From positions 1-64,000 of the forward strand of contig NZ_PJRT01000025.1 of assembly GCF_002858935.1 (NCBI RefSeq): 64,000 bases of DNA, written 5' to 3'. Source of the DNA: Pantoea endophytica (GTDB lineage: Bacteria; Pseudomonadota; Gammaproteobacteria; Enterobacterales; Enterobacteriaceae). Positions 25,956-34,863 of the stretch are shown piece by piece; the first letter of the stretch is position 1; each line of letters opens with the position of its first letter. The notes beneath the pieces were generated by a model, which was not told the origin of the DNA, did no database searches, and was given only the letters and a program-made list of their open reading frames with translations. Made by a program: the position numbers and the translations under genes.

Positions 25956-26864
25956 TTACAGCAACTTATTGGTCTGTAGCCACTGTTTCGCGACCTGGCT
26001 GGCATCCTGACCATCCACCGCGATCTGCGCATTCAGCTGCTGCAGGGTTTTCTCATCCAGCTTGCTGAAGACCGGCTGCAGCCAGTTGCCGATGTCCGGA
26101 TATTGCTTGAGCACGCTTTCGCGGATCACCGGCGCAGGGGCATAAATCGGCTGCACGCCTTTCGGATCGCTCAGCGTTTGCAGGCCCAGCGCCGCTACCG
26201 GACCGTCGGTGCCGTAGGCCATCGCCGCGTTCACGCCAGAGGTTTGCTGCGCCGCCGCTTTGATGGTCACGGCGGTGTCGCCACCGGCCAGCGACAGCAG
26301 CTGCGCCTGCTCCAGTTTGAAGTTGTAGGCTTTTTCAAACGCCGGTAACGCATCGCTGCGTTCAATAAATTCCGCCGAGGCAGCCAGTTTGAAAGTGCCG
26401 CCTTTTTTCAGGTAAGCGCTGAGATCGTCCAGCGTGTTGAGGTTGTTCTTCTGCGCCACGTCGCCGCGCACCGCAATCGTCCAGGTATTGTTAGCTGGCG
26501 CGGGCGTCAGCCACACCAGATGATTTTTCTCGGCGTCGAGTTTTTTCACCTTCTCGTAGCCCTGCTGAGCGTTCTTCCACGCCGTGTCTTTTTCATCGTT
26601 GAAGAAGAATGCGCCATTGCCGGTGTATTCCGGGTAGATATCCAGCTCACCAGCGGTGATCGCGCCGCGCACCACTTGCGTGGTACCGAGCTGGATTTTA
26701 TTGACGGTTTTTACCCCATGTTTGTCCAGCACCTGCAGAATAATGTTGCCGAGTAGCGAGCCTTCGGTATCAATTTTGGAACCAACTTTCACCGGATCCG
26801 CCGCCTGCGCTGCACCCATGCTCATTGCCAATGCCATCATTCCCAATAAACCCTGCTTTATCAT
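25956..26864 (-). CDS. yehZ: OsmU-type ABC transporter binding protein YehZ
   Basis: 302 aa (E. coli 305). Signal peptide MIKQGLLGMMALAMSMGAAQA then ADPVKVGSKIDTEGSLLGNIILQVL, nearly the E. coli sequence. OpuAC-type domain (KIQLGTTQVVRGAITAGELDIYPEYTGNGAFFF) binds quaternary ammonium osmolytes. The ATG at 26864 follows GAGGGAAG; an upstream open stretch adds 24 residues before a second Met and would spoil the signal peptide. First gene of yehZYXW. RpoS and osmotic control is known for E. coli, not shown here. Confidence 0.94.
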   Translation of the reverse strand: MIKQGLLGMMALAMSMGAAQAADPVKVGSKIDTEGSLLGNIILQVLDKHGVKTVNKIQLGTTQVVRGAITAGELDIYPEYTGNGAFFFNDEKDTAWKNAQQGYEKVKKLDAEKNHLVWLTPAPANNTWTIAVRGDVAQKNNLNTLDDLSAYLKKGGTFKLAASAEFIERSDALPAFEKAYNFKLEQAQLLSLAGGDTAVTIKAAAQQTSGVNAAMAYGTDGPVAALGLQTLSDPKGVQPIYAPAPVIRESVLKQYPDIGNWLQPVFSKLDEKTLQQLNAQIAVDGQDASQVAKQWLQTNKLL

Positions 26865-26976
26865 CCCGCTTCCCTCATTTGTTTTCATTGTGTGACTATC
26901 AAGCGTAGCCTGGCGAAAGGGGATAGGCGCGGTCAAGCGGCTTACTTCGTGCTTTTTTTGCTATCAATTGCCTATC

Positions 26977-27010
26977 GGTTATAACCAAAACGCAGCACAT
27001 ATAACCAATT
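26977..27010. promoter_or_regulatory. Palindrome and direct repeat in the yehZ-MFS divergent spacer
   Basis: GGTTATAACC (26977-26986) is a perfect 10-bp palindrome. ATAACCAA recurs exactly two helical turns later (26981 and 27001). Regularly phased half-sites between divergent genes suggest a regulator site; which gene it serves cannot be told. Confidence 0.4.
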
Positions 27011-27079
27011 GGAATTTTCGATGTTAAGACGGCGGCTTATGCTCACAGTCCCACTCCTTACAATAAATTACAAAACATC

Positions 27080-28546
27080 ATGACCGACTTAGCTTCTCCA
27101 GCGCATGTCGCGCAGGCAGGGAATGTCCCCACCGGTGAGACCAAATGGATCCGCAGCGCGGCCGATGTCTCCGGGCTGGTGAACAACAGCAACGAATCAC
27201 GTAGCAACGCGCGCATCGTCATCGCGATTGCGCTGGGCGGCGTGTTCCTTGACGCCTACGATCTCGGCGCATTGGCGTTTGGCATCAAAGACGTGACGCG
27301 CGAGTTCCAGCTGACGCCCGCAGGCACCGGCATGGTGGCATCGGCGATTACCTTCGGTGCGATTGTTGGGGCGCTGATTGGCGGCTACCTCACCGACAAA
27401 ATCGGCCGCTATCGCGTGTTTATGGCCGACATGTTCTTCTTCGTGGTGGCAGCGTTAGCCTGTGCGTTTGCGCCAAACGAATATGTGCTGGCCGGTGCGC
27501 GCTTTGTGATGGGCCTCGGCGTCGGGATCGACTTACCGGTGGCGATGGCGTTTCTCGCCGAGTTTTCGAAGCTGCGCGGGCAAGGCAATAAGGCCGCCAG
27601 CGTGGCGATGTGGTGTCCGACATGGTACGCGGCGATCAGTATTTCCTACCTGCTGGTCCTGCTGCTGTATGCGGTGTTGCCCGAAAGCCACACCGATTGG
27701 CTGTGGCGTTTGATTCTGGGTTTTGGTGCGGTGCCTGCGCTGCTGATCATCGCCATTCGCAGCCGTTACATGAGTGAGTCGCCGATTTGGGCAGCCAATC
27801 AGGGCAACCTCACAGGCGCGGCGGAGATTCTGCGCAACTCTTACAACATCAACGCGCAGGTGGCGGATGACGCCGATCTGACGCCGCAGAAAGCGGTACG
27901 TAAAGCCAGCTGGCGCAACTACGGCGCGCTGCTGCAGGGCGTCTATCGTCGTCGTACCATTCTGGCAACCGTCACCTCCATCGCCTCGTCATTTGCCTAT
28001 AACGCGGTGGCGTTTGGCCTGCCGGTGATTATCTCCAGCTTCTTTGCGCAATCGATGCTGACCACCATTCTGGTGTCGCTGGCGCTGAATCTGCTGTTTG
28101 CTTTTGTCGGCGGCTTGCTGGCGGTGCGGCTGGTGCCGCGTCTGGGCGCGTGGAAGATGTCGGTGGCCGGTTACGCTTGTCAGTGCGTGGCGCTGCTGGG
28201 ATTGGCGTTGATTGGTCGTCCGGAAGGCGGCGAACAGGCGGCGGTGGCGATTGCCATGCTGGCGCTGTTCCTGTTTGGTCAGGGCTTTGGTCCCGGCTCG
28301 CACACCATGACATTTGCCTCGCTAAGCTATCCGGCTTCGCTGCGCGGCGTGGGCGTCGGCTTCAACCAGACGCTGATGCGCGGCAGTTCCACCGTGTCGC
28401 TGTTCACCTTCCCGCTGCTGGTGGCGGCGTTTGGTACCGGCGTGTTCTGGGTGATTTTCCTTGCGCCGCTGATTGGCTTACTGGCGCTACTGGCGATTCG
28501 CTGGGAGCCGTCGGGTTACGACGTGGATGCGGAAGATTTTCAGTGA
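27080..28546 (+). CDS. MFS transporter (sugar/aromatic acid porter-like)
   Basis: 488 aa, 12 predicted membrane spans after a polar 45-residue N-terminus. MFS signatures: GGYLTDKIGRYRV in loop 2-3 and RFVMGLGVGIDLPVAMAFLAEF in helix 4; the second half begins after a cytoplasmic loop near residue 270 (VYRRRTILATVTSI). DAYDLGALAFG resembles helix 1 of the metabolite:H+ symporters. The substrate is unknown. No clear Shine-Dalgarno precedes the ATG at 27080, but no better start exists. It lies divergent from yehZ and is not part of the E. coli arrangement. Confidence 0.85.
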   Translation: MTDLASPAHVAQAGNVPTGETKWIRSAADVSGLVNNSNESRSNARIVIAIALGGVFLDAYDLGALAFGIKDVTREFQLTPAGTGMVASAITFGAIVGALIGGYLTDKIGRYRVFMADMFFFVVAALACAFAPNEYVLAGARFVMGLGVGIDLPVAMAFLAEFSKLRGQGNKAASVAMWCPTWYAAISISYLLVLLLYAVLPESHTDWLWRLILGFGAVPALLIIAIRSRYMSESPIWAANQGNLTGAAEILRNSYNINAQVADDADLTPQKAVRKASWRNYGALLQGVYRRRTILATVTSIASSFAYNAVAFGLPVIISSFFAQSMLTTILVSLALNLLFAFVGGLLAVRLVPRLGAWKMSVAGYACQCVALLGLALIGRPEGGEQAAVAIAMLALFLFGQGFGPGSHTMTFASLSYPASLRGVGVGFNQTLMRGSSTVSLFTFPLLVAAFGTGVFWVIFLAPLIGLLALLAIRWEPSGYDVDAEDFQ

Positions 28547-28557
28547 TGGATTAACAG

Positions 28558-28579
28558 AGGTCGCCATAAATGGCGACCT
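28558..28579. terminator. Bidirectional terminator-like hairpin between the MFS gene and idi
   Basis: AGGTCGCCA-TAAA-TGGCGACCT, 9-bp perfect stem, in the 39 bp between the convergent MFS gene and idi. It is one of the GGTCGCCAT-ATGGCGACC palindromes of this genome, used here where a terminator is needed. No strong T tract follows. Confidence 0.6.
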
Positions 28580-28585
28580 TCGTCT

Positions 28586-29119
28586 TTAAGCCGTCAGGCG
28601 AAACTCGCCCAGCGTATTGGGAATGCGCGGGAAGGTATGCAAAAACCACGGCGTGAACTGCGCCGGATTCTCCTGCATCTCCTGCTGAATCTGCGCAATC
28701 GAGCGATAGCACCATGCATCCGCCTCTTCCGGGTTGAGGACCGGCTGCTCATCGCTGATGGCGAAGAACACGTGCCCATATTCATGCTCGGTCAAGCCGT
28801 TACTCAGCGGCAGGTTGTAGCTCAGCTCAAACACCGGCGTTAACGCAACATTCATGCCCATCTCTTCACGCAAACGGCGCTCGGCGGCATCGCGCGTGGA
28901 TTCCTGCGGATAGGGATGACTGCAGCAGGTGTTACTCCACAATCCACCACAGTGATATTTAGTGCTGGCACGGCGTTGCAGCAGCACTTCATGGCGCGAA
29001 TTGAACACGTAAACCGTCACCGCGCGATGCAGCAATCCTTTTTCATGCACTTCCAGCTTTTCCATTTTGCCGATAGGGCGATCGAGGTGGTCAACGAGAA
29101 TAACTTCAATGGCGGGCAT
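28586..29119 (-). CDS. idi: Isopentenyl-diphosphate delta-isomerase, type 1
   Basis: Interconverts IPP and DMAPP in the cytoplasm, feeding isoprenoid and, in many Pantoea, carotenoid synthesis. Nudix-fold enzyme with the type 1 catalytic Cys in GLWSNTCCSHP (59-69) and the metal/acid Glu in EHEYGHVFF; REEMG is the Nudix helix. 177 aa (E. coli 182). MPAIEVILVD at 29119 is the conserved start; 31 open codons upstream are discarded. No carotenoid genes are nearby. It borders the AT-rich island. Confidence 0.94.
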   Translation of the reverse strand: MPAIEVILVDHLDRPIGKMEKLEVHEKGLLHRAVTVYVFNSRHEVLLQRRASTKYHCGGLWSNTCCSHPYPQESTRDAAERRLREEMGMNVALTPVFELSYNLPLSNGLTEHEYGHVFFAISDEQPVLNPEEADAWCYRSIAQIQQEMQENPAQFTPWFLHTFPRIPNTLGEFRLTA

Positions 29120-29972
29120 GACAACTCCTTCGGAAAATTCGCAGCTATTGTACACAACCTCCAAGGGGTTGATGGAGGAAATAGCGCACATTCCGTGCGT
29201 TAACGTGGGCACATTAAAGCGTAGCAGCCTGCGGAGGATTCATCGTAAAAGAGGGTAGATTGACGTTATCGCCCTAACTCTTTCAGCTCAATTGGCGGAC
29301 AGTAGCAGGATGCGCGGGCAGCTTATCGCATGAAGCGCCCCACACCTGGTTGTAAATGAAGTCTGTCAAACCTTCGATCACACACGCGTTCGAGATCACA
29401 ACGTGCCGATGTGCCACCCAACTTTCATTGCGCTATTCCTTTAATATGAATTTAAAGCCTACGCTGCGTCAGTTTGAATTTTGAATGTAAGGTGAAATGA
29501 CATCAAGTGCGGCAATATCTTTCCAAAGTTGCTTTCCTCATAGTTCAGCCAAGCGTTTAGTCGAGTCATGAATGATGTCATTAATTACTTGAACATTTTA
29601 ATGATCCAGCGTTATTATATCTGAACATATACCGTTATTAACTATCCCAGTTATGATTTAGTAGATTGTATATGGCTAGTTGAAGCCCTGCGTACCTTAC
29701 TATCAGCTAACTTGTTAAAATATAGCAACATTTCTTTTATCTATTCATGACAACCCTCTAAGTATGCATATTATTGAATATATACATATGTTAACTTTTT
29801 AAGGATAGTGGAGGTTCGAATCAGTCAACGGAGGATTGGATTTGGGATAATGTATGAGATGAAGTACCAAACTTGACACCGACGCATTAAACTAACGATT
29901 ATCTAATTGAATAAATATCAACATGTAATTTAAACAGCATGCCATAAACTTAATTAAATGTGAGATATCAAA
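29120..29972. other. AT-rich intergenic region before the AAA ATPase gene
   Basis: About 850 bp with no convincing gene. From about 29400 the base composition drops to that of the following gene and stop codons are dense in all frames. A T-loop-like GGTTCGAATC occurs at 29814-29823 but its flanks cannot pair, so no tRNA is called. The idi promoter must lie next to 29120. The sharp composition change marks the left edge of an acquired segment. Confidence 0.6.
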
Positions 29973-32201
29973 ATGGAACTTAGATTAAAAAACATAACAA
30001 GTTATAGTAAAGAACAAACCACAAAAATAGACTTAAGAAAAAAAATAAACATTATTTATGGACAAAATGGCGCTGGGAAGTCAACAATATCCAATTTTTT
30101 CTATAACATGAGCGATGCATCTTTTAAGGAATGTGAGTGTACATTCATTCAACATTATCGACCTTTTGTATATAATGCTAAATTTATTGAAGAAAACTTC
30201 TTCAATACTGCCGAACAAAAAGGAGTTTTTACCCTTAGCAAAGAAAATGCTGATATCGAAAAGGAAATAGCCGAAAAAGAATCAGAAAAACAATCACTTA
30301 CAAAACAATACTTAGAAAAAAAGGCTTATTTGGATAATTTAGTTGAAAATGAAAATAAAGCAGAAATTAAATGTATTGATGCAGTCTGGAGTAAAACAGA
30401 AAATATCAGAGCATCCTCTTTAAAATCATTAATGAAAGGAAGTCTAGGCAGCAAAAAATCATTCTTCGAAAAATTAAAGCCTTCTCAAAGGCTTCCTGGA
30501 ATAGATCTTAACTCACTCATTCAAGAATATGATGAGTTACTAAGACATAACAATATAGAATCCCCAACAATTACCTTACCAATAAAAGACTTTTTATTAC
30601 CTAGTGAACATGACCTATTAGCAACACCTATTATTGACCTCAGTAATAGTTACCTTTCTGATAATATAAAAGAATTGAATAACCTTGACTGGGTGAAAAC
30701 TGGTAAAGAGCTATATCTTAGAGAAAAAACTTGCCCTTTTTGCCAAGAAAAAACAATAAGCGATGACTTCACAAAAGCTATCGAATCAATCTTTGATGAA
30801 AGCTATAACAAAAAAACAAATCAAATAAAGATAATTAAAAACAAATTAAGCAAGGAAATGGAAGATAACTTACAACTGGTCGAACTTGAGCTAACACAAT
30901 GCTTAATTTTAACTGACGATGAAAAAAATAAATCTTTAACATATATAAAAGTATTGCATAAAATTCTTAGTGCAAACATTTCATTACTCAATGATAAAAT
31001 AAACAACCCTTCGATATCGATTACTTTAAATTTCGACAACGAATCCTACAATAATATTTTCGAAGACATAGTTAAATATAATATTAAAATTAACGACATT
31101 AACGCAAAGTCTAAAACTTTCAAACGTAGTGAAAACATTATTCAAGGAAAAATATGGGCAGGAGCGAAAGATTTTTGCCATATAGACTTTGATGACCTAA
31201 ACAAAAGCAGCTTGAAAAATAAATCATTAATAGAGATCGCAAGAAAAGATTTAGATTTAATAATTAAGAAAGGAAAGGATAATAACAATCGGATATCAGA
31301 ATTACGTACTAATGTCTCGAACATTGATTTAACAATAGATTCTATTAACAACAGACTTAAAAACCTTGGCATTGACAATTTCAGCATAAAAAAACACTTA
31401 TCTAGCGAAGATAAATATGTCATCTCGCGTGCAGACAATACCTCTACTGAAGGGGTATATCGCTCACTTAGTGAAGGTGAAAAAACCCTAATTACTTTCC
31501 TTTATTTTATAGAATACTGCAAAGGGAAAACTGATAAATTAGATTATGATAACAGGGAATCGCTTATAGTTATTGATGATCCAATTTCAAGCTTATCGCA
31601 AAACTACATTTATGATATAGCATCAATGATTCACTTTGAAGTTCTGGAAACTCCTCAACCTAAGAAGATAATAATACTTACCCATAACTTATACTTTTTC
31701 CATGAATTGGTTAAATTGGCGCCCCGAAGCAGAAATGATAAAATTTTCAAGAGAGATTATAGTCTAGGAAGAATAAGCAAAAACACGCATAGTACTTTCG
31801 AGGAAATTGAAAAAAGTAGTTTGAAAAATGAATATCAATCTTTATGGCAGTTATTAAAAGATGCTCAAGATGGAAAAATTAATAAAATTATTATACCTAA
31901 CATAATGAGAAATATACTTGAATATTACTTTGCATTCGTACATAAAACAGATGCACTTCAAGCTGAACTCATAAAGCTTGCTAAAGATGAAAATAACCAA
32001 AGCTTTAGAGCATTCTATCGTTTTATTAATAGAGGCTCACATTCAGATGCAGTAAACATTTCAGACATGGGTGACATTTCACCTCAAAAATATATAGATC
32101 AATTAAAGAAAATATTTATCATGACTGGCGACGAAAAGCATTATATTAAAATGATGGAAATAGATGAGCCGGACGAGGAAGATGAGGTTGCTACCGCTTA
32201 G
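29973..32201 (+). CDS. RloC/PrrC-like AAA_13 ATPase, candidate tRNA anticodon nuclease
   Basis: 742 aa ABC/SMC-type ATPase split by a long insert. Walker A GQNGAGKST at 30-38, signature LSEGEKT at 499-505, Walker B LIVIDDP at 531-537, His switch ILTHN at 568-572. The insert has coiled-coil stretches (about 92-130) and a zinc-hook-like CPFC (Cys254, Cys257), as in RloC. The C-terminal region carries Arg646, Glu650 and His690 (MRNILE ... NRGSH); PrrC uses an R-x3-E...H triad for tRNA cleavage. These make a phage-defence suicide RNase plausible, but activity is inferred. It is strongly AT-rich, stands alone without restriction genes, and uses rare codons: clearly horizontally acquired. A generic AAA_13 DNA-repair-type ATPase is the alternative. 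Confidence 0.72.
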   Translation: MELRLKNITSYSKEQTTKIDLRKKINIIYGQNGAGKSTISNFFYNMSDASFKECECTFIQHYRPFVYNAKFIEENFFNTAEQKGVFTLSKENADIEKEIAEKESEKQSLTKQYLEKKAYLDNLVENENKAEIKCIDAVWSKTENIRASSLKSLMKGSLGSKKSFFEKLKPSQRLPGIDLNSLIQEYDELLRHNNIESPTITLPIKDFLLPSEHDLLATPIIDLSNSYLSDNIKELNNLDWVKTGKELYLREKTCPFCQEKTISDDFTKAIESIFDESYNKKTNQIKIIKNKLSKEMEDNLQLVELELTQCLILTDDEKNKSLTYIKVLHKILSANISLLNDKINNPSISITLNFDNESYNNIFEDIVKYNIKINDINAKSKTFKRSENIIQGKIWAGAKDFCHIDFDDLNKSSLKNKSLIEIARKDLDLIIKKGKDNNNRISELRTNVSNIDLTIDSINNRLKNLGIDNFSIKKHLSSEDKYVISRADNTSTEGVYRSLSEGEKTLITFLYFIEYCKGKTDKLDYDNRESLIVIDDPISSLSQNYIYDIASMIHFEVLETPQPKKIIILTHNLYFFHELVKLAPRSRNDKIFKRDYSLGRISKNTHSTFEEIEKSSLKNEYQSLWQLLKDAQDGKINKIIIPNIMRNILEYYFAFVHKTDALQAELIKLAKDENNQSFRAFYRFINRGSHSDAVNISDMGDISPQKYIDQLKKIFIMTGDEKHYIKMMEIDEPDEEDEVATA

Positions 32202-32625
32202 GCCGCATATCATCGGGTTGGGTAAGAACGACGGTGTTTACACACCGTCTCCCAACGACCAAAACGATAGCGATTGTACTGACGTACGTTCACTAGTTTT
32301 AACATGAGGTAATCTCCATGCAAGCACCATTGTTGCCAATAGCAGCCTTTACACCCTTTGTATAAAGCTAATACGAAGAGTTATGCAAAGTAGATATCCC
32401 AAGCGGTAACCCGGGGATTTTATTGTATTCTGATGAAAAGGTCCACTACATACCATCGAATTAGTTGTATAAGCTTTTTTTCACGTAAACGTTGTTAACG
32501 TTCCCCACGTCAAAATAATGGTTTCCATTACAAAGGAGTGAAAGCTTGGTTAAGCAAATCTATGGGATCTAAATGCCTTCGACTTACATGCCTCAACAAA
32601 AAAGTTAATGATGAGTTGTTAAGAG
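32202..32625. other. Intergenic region after the AAA ATPase gene, with one hairpin
   Basis: No gene seen in these 424 bp. GACGGTGT-TTAC-ACACCGTC (32230-32249) is an 8-bp perfect hairpin 29 bp after the stop and may end the transcript, although only TCTCCC follows. The rest is AT-rich like the island. Confidence 0.55.
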
Positions 32626-32778
32626 GTGCAGTTGATTCAAAATCGACTGAATCGCCCGCAATCGCCGATTTTTGATCTTTTATTGAAGGGTAAGTTAGTT
32701 GATCGCTGCACAGGTGCCAATACTACGCTGCATACCGTGCGTGAAGAGATTCGTAATCAGTTTTCGCAAGCGGTTTGA
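32626..32778 (+). CDS. Possible 50-aa protein or gene remnant
   Basis: An open frame from GTG (32626), or TTG at 32632, to TGA at 32776-32778 encodes a polar peptide with QNRLNRPQSPIFDLLLKGKL and then TLHTVREEIRNQFSQAV. Codon use is normal for the host, unlike the island before it. AAGAGGTG overlaps the GTG and could be the ribosome site for the TTG. I do not recognise the family. It may be a small real gene or the 3' remnant of a gene cut when the island arrived. No clear promoter is visible. Confidence 0.4.
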   Translation: MQLIQNRLNRPQSPIFDLLLKGKLVDRCTGANTTLHTVREEIRNQFSQAV

Positions 32779-32781
32779 TAG

Positions 32782-32803
32782 CGGTCGCCATGCATGGCGA
32801 CCG
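32782..32803. repeat. Perfect 22-bp palindrome between the small ORF and the chemoreceptor gene
   Basis: CGGTCGCCATG and its mirror CATGGCGACCG. Member of the GGTCGCCAT palindrome family seen at 28558, 45724 and 55331. It lies between convergent frames and may end transcripts from both sides. Confidence 0.7.
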
Positions 32804-32815
32804 ACTCCACAAAAC

Positions 32816-34711
32816 TTACAGCTTAAAGCTTTGCACCACCTGCTCCAGCTGCACGCTTTGCTGCTGCATCGACTGCGCGGCGGCTGAAACCTGCTCGACG
32901 AGCGCGGCGTTCTGCTGAGTGCTGCCGTCCAGCTGGGTAATCGCCACGTTAACCTGATCGATGCCCATGCTCTGCTCGCGGCTCGCTGACATGATTTCGC
33001 TCATCAGCGTAGTCACGCTGCTGACGCCCTGCATCAGCTCATCCATGGTTTGCCCGGCCTGCTCCACCAGTTGGCTGCCGGTATCAATATTCGCCACCGA
33101 CTCCTCAATCAGCTTCTTAATTTCACGCGCCGAGTTAGCCGAGCGCTGTGCCAGGTTGCGCACTTCCGAGGCCACCACGGCAAAACCGCGCCCCTGTTCA
33201 CCGGCGCGCGCCGCCTCTACCGCGGCGTTCAGCGCCAGGATGTTGGTCTGGAAGGCGATGCTGTCGATGACGCTGATGATATCAACCACTTTGCGCGAAG
33301 AGTGATTAATCGCGCCCATGGTGGTGACCACCTGACGCACCACTTCGGTGCCGCGTGCCGCAACCTGCGACGCGCCATCCGCCAGCTGATTCGCATGCGT
33401 GGCGTTATCGGCGTTCTGACGCACCGTGCCGGTCAGCTCTTCCATTGATGCTGCCGTTTCAACAATCGAACTGGCCTGCGATTCGGTACGCGCCGAGAGA
33501 TCGGCGTTGCCGCTGGCAATTTCACGCGAAGCCGCCGTAATCGCCAGCGCGCTATCGCCCACCTGACGCATCAGGCCTTGCAGATAGGCGATGAACTGGT
33601 TGAAGCTCTGCGCCACGGCGTTGAATTCCGGGCTATTACTGGCGGGCAGACGCTGCGTCAAATCGGCACCGCCGGTCGATAAAGCTTCAATGTTGCTGTT
33701 CAGCACCGCGAGGCGTTTCATCATGGCGCGCACAAAGCCCAGCAGCACCAACAGCAGGATCACCGCCAGCGGAATCTGCACCAGACCCAGACGCGTCAAC
33801 ATGCTGTGAGTTTGCGCATCCAGCAAGCTCGACGGCACATCGCTGGCGAGATACCACGGGCTACCGGCAATCGCCTGCACGAACAGCGTGTGTTCGCCAT
33901 CTTCACCTGCAAAGGTGGTTTGCGCGGGCTGGCTGCCCGCCTGCGCCAGCAGACCTTTTAACGCGGACGCCATCGGCAGCTGGGTATCGGCGAGGTTTTC
34001 CAGCTTCGGCGCACCATCCACCAGCGCGGCGTTACCCACCACTTTACCGTCAGCTTCAACGATCAGTACGCGGCCCTGAATCGCCTCACCCATCTGTTTT
34101 GCCAGCTGGTTGAAGAAGCCGAGCGTTACGTCAATGGTCGCTACGCCCCATACGGTGCCATCGCGATAGATCGCCATTGCACAGTTGGTACGCGGCTGCG
34201 GGCTGGCGGCATCCTGATACGCTTTCGCCCACGCGCACTGGCCCTTCGGCGCAGCCAAACCATCTTTGTACCAGGATTGCTCCCAGTATTTGTCGGCGGC
34301 GTCCGAGTTCCAGTAAGTGTTGACCTGCAGCTGGTTACTGGCGTTGCGCGCAAAGAACGAGCTGTTTTTCTCTTTGGCCGGATCGCGACGGTTCGGTAAC
34401 GGCCAGATGCCACCGCCGAACACGTTGCTGTCCTGATATTGGTTAACTAAGGCGGGCAGCAAGGTATCAATGGCTGCGCTGTCCATCACGCCTGCGGCTT
34501 CGGTAATGGCGCGCTGCTGTGCCTGGACGCGGTTCATCTGCTCGACGATGCGTCCGGCCAGGCCGTCCACTTCGTAACGTACCAGACGACTTTCATTTTC
34601 GGAGAGTTGCGGAGCGATAAACTGATTAATTACCAGCACGGTAACCAGCATCAGACCGGCAAAAAAGGCGACCAGCGTCGCGGTGAAACGGGATTGTGTT
34701 GTTTTGAACAT
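32816..34711 (-). CDS. Methyl-accepting chemotaxis protein with periplasmic dCache-like domain
   Basis: 631 aa inner-membrane chemoreceptor. First span near residues 10-30, a long periplasmic sensor domain (about 35-300; [16 protein letters not shown] and [14 protein letters not shown] are dCache-like), second span [21 protein letters not shown], then the signalling hairpin with the invariant tip [43 protein letters not shown] in two parts. It ends VVQSFKL without the NWETF pentapeptide that tethers CheR, so it depends on other receptors for adaptation. Ligand unknown. It is the right neighbour of the AT-rich island. Confidence 0.93.
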   Translation of the reverse strand: MFKTTQSRFTATLVAFFAGLMLVTVLVINQFIAPQLSENESRLVRYEVDGLAGRIVEQMNRVQAQQRAITEAAGVMDSAAIDTLLPALVNQYQDSNVFGGGIWPLPNRRDPAKEKNSSFFARNASNQLQVNTYWNSDAADKYWEQSWYKDGLAAPKGQCAWAKAYQDAASPQPRTNCAMAIYRDGTVWGVATIDVTLGFFNQLAKQMGEAIQGRVLIVEADGKVVGNAALVDGAPKLENLADTQLPMASALKGLLAQAGSQPAQTTFAGEDGEHTLFVQAIAGSPWYLASDVPSSLLDAQTHSMLTRLGLVQIPLAVILLLVLLGFVRAMMKRLAVLNSNIEALSTGGADLTQRLPASNSPEFNAVAQSFNQFIAYLQGLMRQVGDSALAITAASREIASGNADLSARTESQASSIVETAASMEELTGTVRQNADNATHANQLADGASQVAARGTEVVRQVVTTMGAINHSSRKVVDIISVIDSIAFQTNILALNAAVEAARAGEQGRGFAVVASEVRNLAQRSANSAREIKKLIEESVANIDTGSQLVEQAGQTMDELMQGVSSVTTLMSEIMSASREQSMGIDQVNVAITQLDGSTQQNAALVEQVSAAAQSMQQQSVQLEQVVQSFKL

Positions 34712-34839
34712 TATGTGTGCCCTTACCCTGGTTGGCGAGTTGCCTGATCGAGGTTAACGGCGTGTTAATGGGGAACTTGAGGTGAGCACGATCACAAAGC
34801 AGTGAAATAGTTGATTTGGGTGATAATTTAAAATCGTAG

Positions 34840-34859
34840 GGTCGGCATCGATGCCGACC
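34840..34859. repeat. Perfect 20-bp palindrome between SUFU-domain and chemoreceptor genes
   Basis: GGTCGGCATCGATGCCGACC. It belongs to the same family as the arms at 37385-37452. Located 5 bp beyond the stop of the downstream gene, so it probably serves as its transcript end. Confidence 0.7.
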
Positions 34860-34863
34860 TGAT

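Noticed and set aside
29805..29850. tRNA-like T-loop GGTTCGAATC in the AT-rich region
   Set aside because: Flanking bases cannot form the T stem and no anticodon or acceptor arm is found. It could be a chance match or a worn att fragment; not enough to call.
29120..32815. Direct repeats or an integrase marking the AT-rich segment as an integrative element
   Set aside because: I found no integrase gene, no intact tRNA and no convincing flanking direct repeats, so it is only called an island by composition.
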